Source: Elioraea sp964533585
GTDB taxonomy: Bacteria > Pseudomonadota > Alphaproteobacteria > Acetobacterales > Acetobacteraceae
Assembly: GCA_964533585.1 (NCBI GenBank)
Contig: CAZHMM010000019.1
Span: 1 to 34,676 of the forward strand
Direction of reading: 5' to 3'
Length of the DNA stretch: 34,676 nt
Under the pieces are notes generated by a model. The model worked only from the letters and a program-made list of their open reading frames with translations, was not told the origin of the DNA and ran no database searches. Position numbers and translations under genes: made by a program. Shown here piece by piece: positions 25,291 to 32,247 of the stretch (within the stretch, counting starts at the first letter, position 1; each line of letters begins with the position of its first letter).

Positions 25291-26171
25291 GCACGCGAGC
25301 GGCGAGCCCCGCGGCGCTGTTCTGGGCCGAATTCGCCGAGAGCAGGATCGCGCTCGGCGGCTTGTTCGTGTTCGGCCTCGCGGTGGTGCTGGCGCTGACC
25401 GCGCCCTGGATCACGCCGCAGAACCCCTACGACCAGGCGCTCTTGTCGCTGATGGATGCGCGGCTGGCGCCGGGCAGCGTCGGCTCGGGCGGCTACACGC
25501 ACTGGCTGGGGACGGACGCGCAGGGGCGCGACGTGCTCTCCGCCATCTTCTGGGGCCTGCGCACCAGCCTGTTCGTCGGCGCCGCGGCCGGCGTGGTGGC
25601 ACTCTGCATCGGCACAACGGTCGGGCTCGCGGCGGCGTTCTTCGGCGGACGGGTCGAGCTTGCGCTGATGCGGCTCGTCGATCTCCAGCTCTCCTTCCCG
25701 GCGATCCTGCTTGCGCTCGTACTCGTCGCAATCCTTGGCCAGGGGCTGTTCCAGGTCGTCGCCGCGCTGGTCGCCGCGCAGTACGCCTATTTCGCCCGCA
25801 CGGTGCACGGCGCGGCGCTGGCCGAGCGGCGCAAGGAGTACATCGAGGCGGCCTCGGGCATTCCGCTACGTCCCGCGCGCGTGGTGCTGCGCCACCTGCT
25901 GCCGAACTGCCTGCCGCCCTTGATCGTGGTGGCGACCGTGCAGGTGGCGAACGCGATCGCGATCGAAGCGACGCTGTCCTTCCTCGGCGTCGGCATGCCG
26001 GTCACCGAGCCTTCGCTCGGCACGCTGATCGCCAACGGGTTCCAGTTCATGCTCTCGGGCCGCTACTGGATCAGCGTCTATCCCGGCATCGCGCTGTTGA
26101 TCGTGATCGTCGCGATCAACCTGGTCGGCGATCAGCTGCGCGACGTCATGAATCCGAGACTGAAGAAGTGA
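25287..26171 (+). CDS. Dipeptide/oligopeptide-type ABC transporter permease (DppC-like)
   Basis: This 294-residue permease is the second membrane subunit of the peptide-type importer. It has one N-terminal helix, then the diagnostic 'HWLGTDAQGRDVLSAIFWGLRTSL' (about 72-95) and a five-helix core. The ATPase-contact loop is 'EYIEAASGIPLRPARVVLRHLLPNCLPPLIV', followed by 'AIEATLSFLGVGMPVTEPSLGTLI'. The substrate cannot be told from the permease. The ATG overlaps the first permease stop, and the stop overlaps the ATPase GTG as GTGA (26168-26171). Confidence 0.94.
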   Translation: MSTRAASPAALFWAEFAESRIALGGLFVFGLAVVLALTAPWITPQNPYDQALLSLMDARLAPGSVGSGGYTHWLGTDAQGRDVLSAIFWGLRTSLFVGAAAGVVALCIGTTVGLAAAFFGGRVELALMRLVDLQLSFPAILLALVLVAILGQGLFQVVAALVAAQYAYFARTVHGAALAERRKEYIEAASGIPLRPARVVLRHLLPNCLPPLIVVATVQVANAIAIEATLSFLGVGMPVTEPSLGTLIANGFQFMLSGRYWISVYPGIALLIVIVAINLVGDQLRDVMNPRLKK

Positions 26172-27163
26172 CGGCGCTGCTCGCGCTCGATGTCGTCTCG
26201 AAGCGGTTCGTGCTGCGGCCGTCCCTCGCCGAGCGGATCGTCGGTGCGTTCACGGGCGGGGCGAAGACGGACGAGGTGCGCGCGGTCGATCGCGTCTCGC
26301 TCGATCTCGCGCGCGGCGAGGTGGTCGGTCTGGTCGGTGAGTCTGGCTGTGGCAAGTCCACACTCGGGCGAATCGCCGCCGGCCTGCTGTTGCCGACCGA
26401 GGGGCGCGCGCTGCTCGACGGCGCGCCGGTGGCCGACGACTCCGACGGCCGCGCGGCCAAGCGCACCACGGCCGTGCAGATGATCTTCCAGGACCCCTTC
26501 GCCTCGCTCAATCCGCGCATGCGCGTGGGCGAGGCGATCGCCGAGGGGCCGCTGGCGCACGGGCTGACGGACCGGGCGAGCGCGCGCGAGACGGTCGCGG
26601 CGGTGCTGCGCCGCGTCGGACTCGATCCCGCCTTCGCCGCGCGCTATCCGCACCAGTTCTCCGGCGGGCAGCGCGCGCGCATCGGCATCGCGCGGGCGCT
26701 GGCGATGAACCCGCGCGCGATCGTCGCCGACGAGGCGGTGGCCGCGCTCGACGTCTCGATCCAGGCGCAGGTGCTGAACACCTTCCTCGATCTCCGCCGC
26801 GATCTCGATCTCGCGATCCTGTTCATCAGCCACGATCTCGGCGTGGTCGGCCACCTCGCCGACCGGGTGGCGATCATGTATCTCGGCCGTGTCGTCGAGA
26901 CGGGCGCGGTGACGGAGGTGTTCGCCGAGCCGGCGCATCCCTATACGCGCGGCCTGATCGAGGCGGTGCCGCGGCTCGACCGGCGACGGGCGTCGTTCCA
27001 CCCCGTGCGCGGCGAAATCCCCTCGCCGCTCGATCCGCCGCGCGGCTGCCACTTCCATCCGCGCTGCCCGCAGGCGATGCCCCGCTGCCGCGAGGAGGCG
27101 CCGGCATTGCGCGAGGTTGCGCCGGGACGGGTGGCGTCGTGCCATCTGCACGATGCGGCGTGA
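26168..27163 (+). CDS. Oligopeptide-type ABC transporter ATP-binding protein (DppF/OppF-like)
   Basis: This 331-residue ATPase starts at GTG 26168, which overlaps the permease stop. It has Walker A 'GESGCGKST' (57-65), Q-loop 'MIFQDPFASLNPRMRVG', signature 'FSGGQRARIGIARAL' (164-178), Walker B 'IVADEAVAALDVS' (185-197) and switch His222. The proline usually found after the catalytic Glu (DEPVSALD) is alanine here. The C-terminal extension has 'CHFHPRC' and four cysteines (294, 300, 307, 325), the pattern proposed to hold an iron-sulfur cluster in this family. Only one ATPase gene is present, whereas Dpp/Opp systems usually have two (D and F). It may act as a homodimer or share a partner. Confidence 0.93.
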   Translation: MTALLALDVVSKRFVLRPSLAERIVGAFTGGAKTDEVRAVDRVSLDLARGEVVGLVGESGCGKSTLGRIAAGLLLPTEGRALLDGAPVADDSDGRAAKRTTAVQMIFQDPFASLNPRMRVGEAIAEGPLAHGLTDRASARETVAAVLRRVGLDPAFAARYPHQFSGGQRARIGIARALAMNPRAIVADEAVAALDVSIQAQVLNTFLDLRRDLDLAILFISHDLGVVGHLADRVAIMYLGRVVETGAVTEVFAEPAHPYTRGLIEAVPRLDRRRASFHPVRGEIPSPLDPPRGCHFHPRCPQAMPRCREEAPALREVAPGRVASCHLHDAA

Positions 27164-27166
27164 GGG

Positions 27167-28078
27167 TCAGCGTCCGGCGCGCGCGACCTTCGCCTCGCGC
27201 AGCGTGATGTAGAGCGCCGAGCCCACGATCAGCACCGCGCCGGCGGCCATCCATCGGTCGGGGGTCTCGTTGAAGAGCACCAGGCCGGCGATCGTCGAGA
27301 AGATCAGCCGCGTGTAGCCGAGCGGAGACACCACGGTCGCATCCGCGAGGCGAAAGGCATTGATCCAGAGATGCATGCCCGCAGGTCCGGTCACCGCCAT
27401 CAGGGCAAGCCAGACCGCCTGCCATGGCTCCGGCACGGTGAGAAATGGCAGCGCGACCGGCAGCGAGCCCGCGAAGGTTATGAGACCGATATAGAGCATG
27501 ATGGTCTCGGTGCGTTCGGTCGCGGAGAGCTTCTTCGTCGTCAGCACGATCCCGGAGCCGGACAGTGCGGAGAGAAGCGCGATGCCGATCGCCGGATCGA
27601 TCCTCAGATCAAACGGCCGCGCGACCAGCACCACGCCGATGAACCCGACGACGGTCGCGCTCCAGCGTCGCCAGCGCACGATCTCGCCGAGCACCGGACC
27701 TGCAAGCGCGGTGACGAACATCACCGAGGTGAACGAGAGCACGGTCGCGGTCGCGAGATCCAGCCGCTGGAACGACCAATAGTAGAGACCCCAGCAGACA
27801 AGGCTGAACAATCCGCGGGCGAGGTGCAGCTTCGGCCGCGAGGTGCGCAGCAGGATCGTGCCGCGCCGCGCCAGCAACGGCGCCACATACACGATCTGGC
27901 CGGCCGAGCGCGCGAGCATGATCGTCGTCACCGGCACAGTGTTCGCGAGCAGCTTCACGAACACGACCTCGGCGGTGAACAGGACGGCCGCGGCCAGGGC
28001 AAGACCTGCGGCCTTGATGATCGGGGGGGTGGGTTCACGGGGAGGGGTACCCGTACCCCTCCCCGTGCTTCGGTTCAT
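27167..28078 (-). CDS. DMT superfamily transporter (EamA domains)
   Basis: This 303-residue membrane protein has ten predicted helices in two EamA repeats. Typical segments are 'MLARSAGQIVYVAPLLARRG', 'LFSLVCWGLYYWSFQRLDLATATVLSFTSVMFVTALAG' and, in repeat two, 'AFRLADATVVSPLGYTRLIFSTIAGLVLFNE'. Members export metabolites such as amino acids, and the substrate is unknown. The start ATG 28076-28078 is six bases after the binding-protein stop. Codons 4-14 fall in a perfect inverted repeat, giving a Gly/Thr/Pro/Arg-rich N-terminus that is unusual for the family. No later start fits before the first helix. The gene ends three bases from the convergent ATPase gene. Confidence 0.88.
   Translation of the reverse strand: MNRSTGRGTGTPPREPTPPIIKAAGLALAAAVLFTAEVVFVKLLANTVPVTTIMLARSAGQIVYVAPLLARRGTILLRTSRPKLHLARGLFSLVCWGLYYWSFQRLDLATATVLSFTSVMFVTALAGPVLGEIVRWRRWSATVVGFIGVVLVARPFDLRIDPAIGIALLSALSGSGIVLTTKKLSATERTETIMLYIGLITFAGSLPVALPFLTVPEPWQAVWLALMAVTGPAGMHLWINAFRLADATVVSPLGYTRLIFSTIAGLVLFNETPDRWMAAGAVLIVGSALYITLREAKVARAGR
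28023..28047 (+). other. G-quadruplex motif at the start of the DMT gene
   Basis: The plus strand reads G7, T, G3, TTCAC, G4, A, G4, which meets the four-G-run quadruplex pattern with loops of 1, 5 and 1. It lies on the template strand of the DMT gene and overlaps the left arm of the 15-bp inverted repeat. Confidence 0.5.
28036..28067 (-). terminator. Perfect 15-bp inverted repeat at the 5' end of the DMT gene
   Basis: CACGGGGAGGGGTAC (28036-28050) is the exact reverse complement of 28053-28067, with only CC between. In the minus-strand transcript it makes a very stable hairpin 18 bases after the binding-protein stop and inside codons 4-14 of the DMT gene. It is placed like a terminator or attenuator for the binding-protein message. 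No U tract follows. Confidence 0.55.
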
Positions 28079-28084
28079 GAAGCG

Positions 28085-29680
28085 TCAGGACCGCGGACGG
28101 ATGAAGTAGGGCAGCGTGTCCTCGTCGGCGCGCGGGGTCCAGGTGAGGTTCGCCTTGCCCGCCCACACGCTCGGCAGTGTGACGATCGGGATCTGGCCGC
28201 GATCGGCGACCGCCATCGCCTGGGCGCGCTGGAACAGCTCGCGTCGCTTCTCCTCGTCCATCGTGAACAACGCCTCGGCGATCAGCTTGTCGAGCTCTGC
28301 GTTGCAGTAGTGGCTGGCGTTGAACGGTCCGAGCCGGCCGTCCGGCCGCTTGCAGTGCACGAAGCCGGAGAGCGCATAGCCCGCCTCGCCGGTCAGCGTG
28401 CCCCAGCCCGCCATGGTGATCGGGTAGTCGCCGCGCGTCCGGGCGGGGAAGAAGATCGTGCGCGGCTGCGCGTTCACCTGCACCTCAAGGCCGATCCGCG
28501 CGAAGAGCTGGCCCAGCGCCTGGCAGGTGGCGCCGTCGCCCGGCAGGCGGTCAGACGAGCAGTAGAGCGGGAAGCGGAACCCGTTCGGGAAGCCCGCCTC
28601 GGCGAGCAGCGCGCGCGCGCGCGCCGCGTCATGCGGCAGCGGTCGGGCGTTCGGATCGGCCCCGAACATGTAGTTCGGCATCAGCTGCGCGGCCGGCGTG
28701 GCGTAGCCCTCGAACACCGACTGCACGATGCCCTGCCGGTCGATCGCGAGGCTGAGCGCCTCGCGCACGCGCGGATCGAGGAAGGGGTTGCGCGGCAGGG
28801 TGTTGCCCTGCCTGTCGGTGATCATGCGCATCGCCGGCACCGACATGTCCTCGCGCATGTCGGGGTAGAGGATGAAGGTGTAGATGCTCTCGCCCTGGAA
28901 CACGGCCATGTTCCGGTCGCGCTTCAGCCGCGCGATGTCGCTCACCGGGACGTAGTTCACAAAGTCGACGCGCCCTGACAGCAGGCCGGCGACGCGCGCG
29001 GCGTCGTTCGAGATCTCGACCAGCGTGACCCGCGACCACGGCGCATCGCCGCGCCAGTGGCCAGCGACCCGCTCCACCACCAGGTCGCCGCGCGGCGACC
29101 AGGAGACGAAGCGGAAGGGTCCGGTGCCGATCGCGGCCTGACCGGAGTTGAACTCGGCCGTCTTGGCCTCACGCGGGATGCGCGAGGAGACGATGAACAT
29201 CCGCGTCATGTCCTGCGGCAGCGCGGCGTGCGGTGCGTTGGTCGTGATGCGGATCGTGAAGTCGTCCACCACCGACACGCCGGTGATGGTGCGGGTGTAG
29301 AGCGTCAGTCCGCCATCGGGACCCGCCGCACCGGGAATGCGCTCGACCGAGAACTTCACGTCGGCGGCCGTGAACGGGCTGCCGTCATGGAACTTAACGC
29401 CCTCGCGCAGCTTGAACTCCCAGGTCGTGTCGTCGATCGTGCGCCACGAGACCGCGAGCCCGGGCTGGACCTGCAGATTCTCGTCCACCCACACCAGCGT
29501 GTCGAACATGTTCTTCACGGCGGCCGAGTGGTTGCCGAGCGCCATGTAGGCGGGGTCGATGCCCTCGGGTCCGGCGCGCACGCCGACCCGCAGCTCCTGC
29601 GCCGATGCGGCCCCAGCCCAGGCGAAGACGGCCGCGGCGGCGAGCAGCCGCAGGCGGCGGAAGGGTTTCGTTGGTGTCAT
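28085..29680 (-). CDS. ABC transporter substrate-binding protein, peptide type (DppA/SBP_bac_5)
   Basis: This 531-residue periplasmic binding protein is of the peptide/nickel family. It starts at ATG 29678-29680 with GGGGAG upstream, and the longer frame upstream is proline/serine-rich and was rejected. A Sec signal peptide ends near residue 27 ('AGAASA' then Gln-Glu). Family features include 'TTWEFKLREGVKFHDGSPFTAADVKFSVER', 'NPFLDPRVREALSLAIDRQGI' and 'ARALLAEAGFPNGF'. Ligand cannot be inferred. It is the likely partner of the permease/ATPase genes at 24316-27163, though on the other strand and separated by the DMT gene, and it is divergent from the creatininase-led operon. Confidence 0.93.
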   Translation of the reverse strand: MTPTKPFRRLRLLAAAAVFAWAGAASAQELRVGVRAGPEGIDPAYMALGNHSAAVKNMFDTLVWVDENLQVQPGLAVSWRTIDDTTWEFKLREGVKFHDGSPFTAADVKFSVERIPGAAGPDGGLTLYTRTITGVSVVDDFTIRITTNAPHAALPQDMTRMFIVSSRIPREAKTAEFNSGQAAIGTGPFRFVSWSPRGDLVVERVAGHWRGDAPWSRVTLVEISNDAARVAGLLSGRVDFVNYVPVSDIARLKRDRNMAVFQGESIYTFILYPDMREDMSVPAMRMITDRQGNTLPRNPFLDPRVREALSLAIDRQGIVQSVFEGYATPAAQLMPNYMFGADPNARPLPHDAARARALLAEAGFPNGFRFPLYCSSDRLPGDGATCQALGQLFARIGLEVQVNAQPRTIFFPARTRGDYPITMAGWGTLTGEAGYALSGFVHCKRPDGRLGPFNASHYCNAELDKLIAEALFTMDEEKRRELFQRAQAMAVADRGQIPIVTLPSVWAGKANLTWTPRADEDTLPYFIRPRS

Positions 29681-29695
29681 GGTCCCGTCTCCCCG

Positions 29696-29723
29696 TTGAC
29701 CTGGTGACGGGCGAGCGTAGCCT
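29696..29723 (+). promoter_or_regulatory. Candidate promoter of the creatininase-led operon
   Basis: TTGACC (29696-29701) is followed after 16 bases by TAGCCT (29718-29723). A start near 29730 would leave a leader of about 25 bases containing AGAGGGA before the GTG at 29755. The -10 match is weak. Confidence 0.35.
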
Positions 29724-29741
29724 GCGCCCCCTCGGCCGCAA
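29714..29741 (-). promoter_or_regulatory. Candidate promoter of the peptide-type binding-protein gene
   Basis: On the minus strand TTGCGG (29741-29736) is followed after 16 bases by TACGCT (29719-29714). Its -10 overlaps the -10 of the oppositely directed promoter candidate by two bases, so the two would compete for polymerase. Confidence 0.3.
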
Positions 29742-29754
29742 GAGGGATTTCCGG

Positions 29755-30465
29755 GTGCTGATCCGCGAGATGAGCTGGATGGGGGTGGAGGACTGGCTCC
29801 GCCATGACGACCGCTGCGTCCTGCCGATCGGCTCGATCGAGCAGCACGCCCATCTGAGCCTGGCGGTGGATGCGATCCTGGCCGAGCGCGTGGCGGCGGA
29901 GGCGGCGGAGCCACCCGGCGTGCCGGTGTTACCGGTGATGCCCTACGGCCTCGCGCCCTATTTCATGGCCTATCCGGGAACGGTGAGCCTGCGCGTCAGC
30001 ACGCTGCTCGCGGTGGTGGGCGACATCCTCGACAGCCTTTTCGCGCACGGCTTCCGGCGTATCCTGATCGTCAACGGCCATGGCGGGAACAACCCGGTCG
30101 ATGCGTTCTGCCGCGAGTGGGTCTCGGTCAAGCCCGCCCGTACGCGCGTCCGCTTTCACAACTGGTGGAACGCGCCGAAGGCGTGGGCGGCCGTGCAAGC
30201 GGTTGACCCGGTGGCGAGCCATGCCTCGTGGCTGGAGAACTTTCCCTGGACCCGGCTCGCCGGCGCCGCCTTGCCGGACGACGCGAAGCCGCCGGTGGAC
30301 ACCGCGGCGATGGCGCAGCGCCCGGCCGCCGAGATCCGCACCATGCTGGGCGACGGCAATTTTGCCGGGCGCTACCAGCGGCCCGACGAGGAGATGCTTG
30401 AGATCTGGCGGGTCGCGGTCGAGGAAACACGAGCACTGATCGAGACGGGGTGGGGTGATGCCTGA
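29755..30465 (+). CDS. Creatininase family amidohydrolase
   Basis: This 236-residue protein has the creatininase fold, whose members hydrolyse cyclic amides or open small amide bonds with two metals. GTG 29755 is chosen because AGAGGGA lies seven bases upstream; in-frame ATGs at 29770 and 29779 are alternatives. The metal motif reads 'LPIGSIEQHAHLSLAVDA', with Glu29, His31 and Asp39 kept, but the usual EQHGPHLPL is altered. 'IVNGHGGNNPVDAF' supplies His109. The later family motif HAGExE reads 'SHASWLENF', so the usual second glutamate is displaced. It may be a divergent enzyme. The next gene overlaps it by eight bases. Confidence 0.85.
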   Translation: MLIREMSWMGVEDWLRHDDRCVLPIGSIEQHAHLSLAVDAILAERVAAEAAEPPGVPVLPVMPYGLAPYFMAYPGTVSLRVSTLLAVVGDILDSLFAHGFRRILIVNGHGGNNPVDAFCREWVSVKPARTRVRFHNWWNAPKAWAAVQAVDPVASHASWLENFPWTRLAGAALPDDAKPPVDTAAMAQRPAAEIRTMLGDGNFAGRYQRPDEEMLEIWRVAVEETRALIETGWGDA

Positions 30466-31495
30466 GGAGCCGATCCTGATCTGGGGGGCGGGCGCGATCG
30501 GCGGCACGGTCGGCGCCTTCCTCAAACGCGCGGGCCACGACGTGACCTTCGTCGACATCGTCGCCGAGCATGTCGCGGCGATCCGCGACCCGGCGCGCGG
30601 GCTGCACATCACGGGACCGGTGGCGGAGTTCCGCGTGGTCGCGCCGGCGTTCACGCCGGACGGGCTGAAGGGCACCTGGCGCAAGGTGTTCCTGTGCGTG
30701 AAGGCGCACCATACGGCAGAGGCGACGCGGGCGCTGCTGCCGCATCTCGATGCAAAGGGCTACGTGCTCAGTCTGCAGAACGGGCTGACCGAGCGGATCA
30801 TCGCCGGCATCGCGGGGGCGGAGCGGACGATCGGCGCGTTCGTCAATTTCGGCGCCGACTGGCACGGCCCGGGCGAGGTGATGTACGGCAACCGCGGCGC
30901 GGTGGTGATCGGCGAGATCGACGGGCTGATTACCGGCCGGCTCGAATCGCTGCATCGCACAATGCTCGACTTCGACGATGCCGCGATCATGACCGACAAC
31001 ATCTGGGGCTATCTCTGGGGCAAGCTCGCCTACGGGGCGATGCTGTTCGCCCAGGCGCTCGGCCAGGACAGCATCGCCGGCAGCCTCGGCAATCCGGCCC
31101 TGTTCGGGCTCTGGCGCGCCTTGGGGGCGGAGGTGATGGCGGTGGCGGCCGCCGAGGGCGTCACGCCGGAGGGGTTCAACGGCTTCGATCCCGCCGCGTT
31201 CATGCCGGGCGCGAAGGAAGCGGGCGCGCGCCGCTCGATCGACACGATGGTGGCGTTCAACCGCACCAGCACCAAGACGCATAGCGGCGTCTGGCGCGAC
31301 CTCGCGGTGCGCAAGCGGCGCACGGAGGTCGATGCGCAGATCGCCCCGATCGCCGAGATCGGCGCCGCACATGGCCTCGCCTGCCCGCTCACCACGCGGC
31401 TGGTCGGGATGATCCACGAGATCGAGGAGGGACAGAGACCGATGGCCGACCACAACCTGCTGGAACTCGCCTCCCTCGTGGGCCAGCCGGCATGA
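30458..31495 (+). CDS. Ketopantoate reductase family protein (PanE/ApbA-like)
   Basis: This 345-residue NAD(P)-binding oxidoreductase starts at ATG 30458, one codon after an in-frame GTG. The Rossmann motif 'IWGAGAIGGTVGAFL' (8-22) is intact, as are 'LQNGL' near Asn108 and the catalytic-lysine region 'YLWGKLAYGAMLFAQAL' (Lys189). The residue after the second strand is Asp33 rather than the NADP-selective arginine of E. coli PanE, which hints at NAD(H). It is about 40 residues longer than PanE. Its place between a creatininase-like enzyme and an SDR suggests a catabolic oxidoreductase rather than pantothenate synthesis. It overlaps the SDR gene as ATGA. Confidence 0.87.
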   Translation: MPEEPILIWGAGAIGGTVGAFLKRAGHDVTFVDIVAEHVAAIRDPARGLHITGPVAEFRVVAPAFTPDGLKGTWRKVFLCVKAHHTAEATRALLPHLDAKGYVLSLQNGLTERIIAGIAGAERTIGAFVNFGADWHGPGEVMYGNRGAVVIGEIDGLITGRLESLHRTMLDFDDAAIMTDNIWGYLWGKLAYGAMLFAQALGQDSIAGSLGNPALFGLWRALGAEVMAVAAAEGVTPEGFNGFDPAAFMPGAKEAGARRSIDTMVAFNRTSTKTHSGVWRDLAVRKRRTEVDAQIAPIAEIGAAHGLACPLTTRLVGMIHEIEEGQRPMADHNLLELASLVGQPA

Positions 31496-32247
31496 TCGTC
31501 CGCTTCGACGGAAGGGTGGTCGCGGTGACCGGCGCGGGCCAGGGCATCGGCCGGGCGATCGCGCGCGGCTTCGCCGAACGCGGCGCGCGGGTCTTCGCCT
31601 GCGACATCGATCCGGACGCGCTCGCGATCGCACGGCGCATCCCCGGCAGCGTCACCGACGTGCTCGACCTCACGGATCGCGCGGCGGCGGTGGCGTGGAT
31701 CCGCAAGGTGGAGGAGGCGGGCGGCGGCGCGGTCGACGCGCTGGTGCACACCGCCGGCGGCGTGCGCGGCCAGGCCGGACGGCCGATCGAGCAGATCACG
31801 CCGGAGGACTGGGACGCGATCGTCGCGATCAACCTCACCGCCGCGTTCACTGTCAGCCAGGCCGTGGCGCCGGCGATGAAGGCGCGCCGGACGGGACGTA
31901 TCATCCTGATCTCGTCGGGCGCCGGGCTCGGCGTGTCGAAGACCGGCATCCAGGCCTATGCCGCGGCGAAGGCGGGCGAGATCGGGCTCAGCCGGCAGCT
32001 CGCGCACGAGCTCGGCCCGCACGGCATCACGGTGAACAGCGTCGCGCCGGGCTTCATCCTGTCGAACCCCGCGACCATGCGGCAATGGGCCGCGTATGGC
32101 GAGGCGGGCCAGCGCGCGCTGGTGAATGGGATCGCGGCGCGAAGGCTCGGCACGCCCGAGGACATCGCGCACGCCGTGCTGTTCCTCGCCAGCGACTACG
32201 CTGCCTATATCAACGGACAGACACTCAGCGTGGACGGAGGAAAGTGA
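31492..32247 (+). CDS. SDR family oxidoreductase
   Basis: This 251-residue classical short-chain dehydrogenase has the cofactor motif 'VTGAGQGIGRAIA' (12-24), Asp38 at the end of strand two (NAD-type), 'HTAGG' near 86-90, the catalytic serine in 'ILISSGAG' (about 141-142) and 'AYAAAKAGEIGLSRQLA' with Tyr156 and Lys160. The C-terminal 'DYAAYINGQTLSVDGGK' is standard. It oxidises or reduces a hydroxyl/keto group, and the substrate is unknown. It overlaps the gene before it by four bases and the M20 peptidase gene by one base (TGATG). Confidence 0.94.
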   Translation: MIVRFDGRVVAVTGAGQGIGRAIARGFAERGARVFACDIDPDALAIARRIPGSVTDVLDLTDRAAAVAWIRKVEEAGGGAVDALVHTAGGVRGQAGRPIEQITPEDWDAIVAINLTAAFTVSQAVAPAMKARRTGRIILISSGAGLGVSKTGIQAYAAAKAGEIGLSRQLAHELGPHGITVNSVAPGFILSNPATMRQWAAYGEAGQRALVNGIAARRLGTPEDIAHAVLFLASDYAAYINGQTLSVDGGK

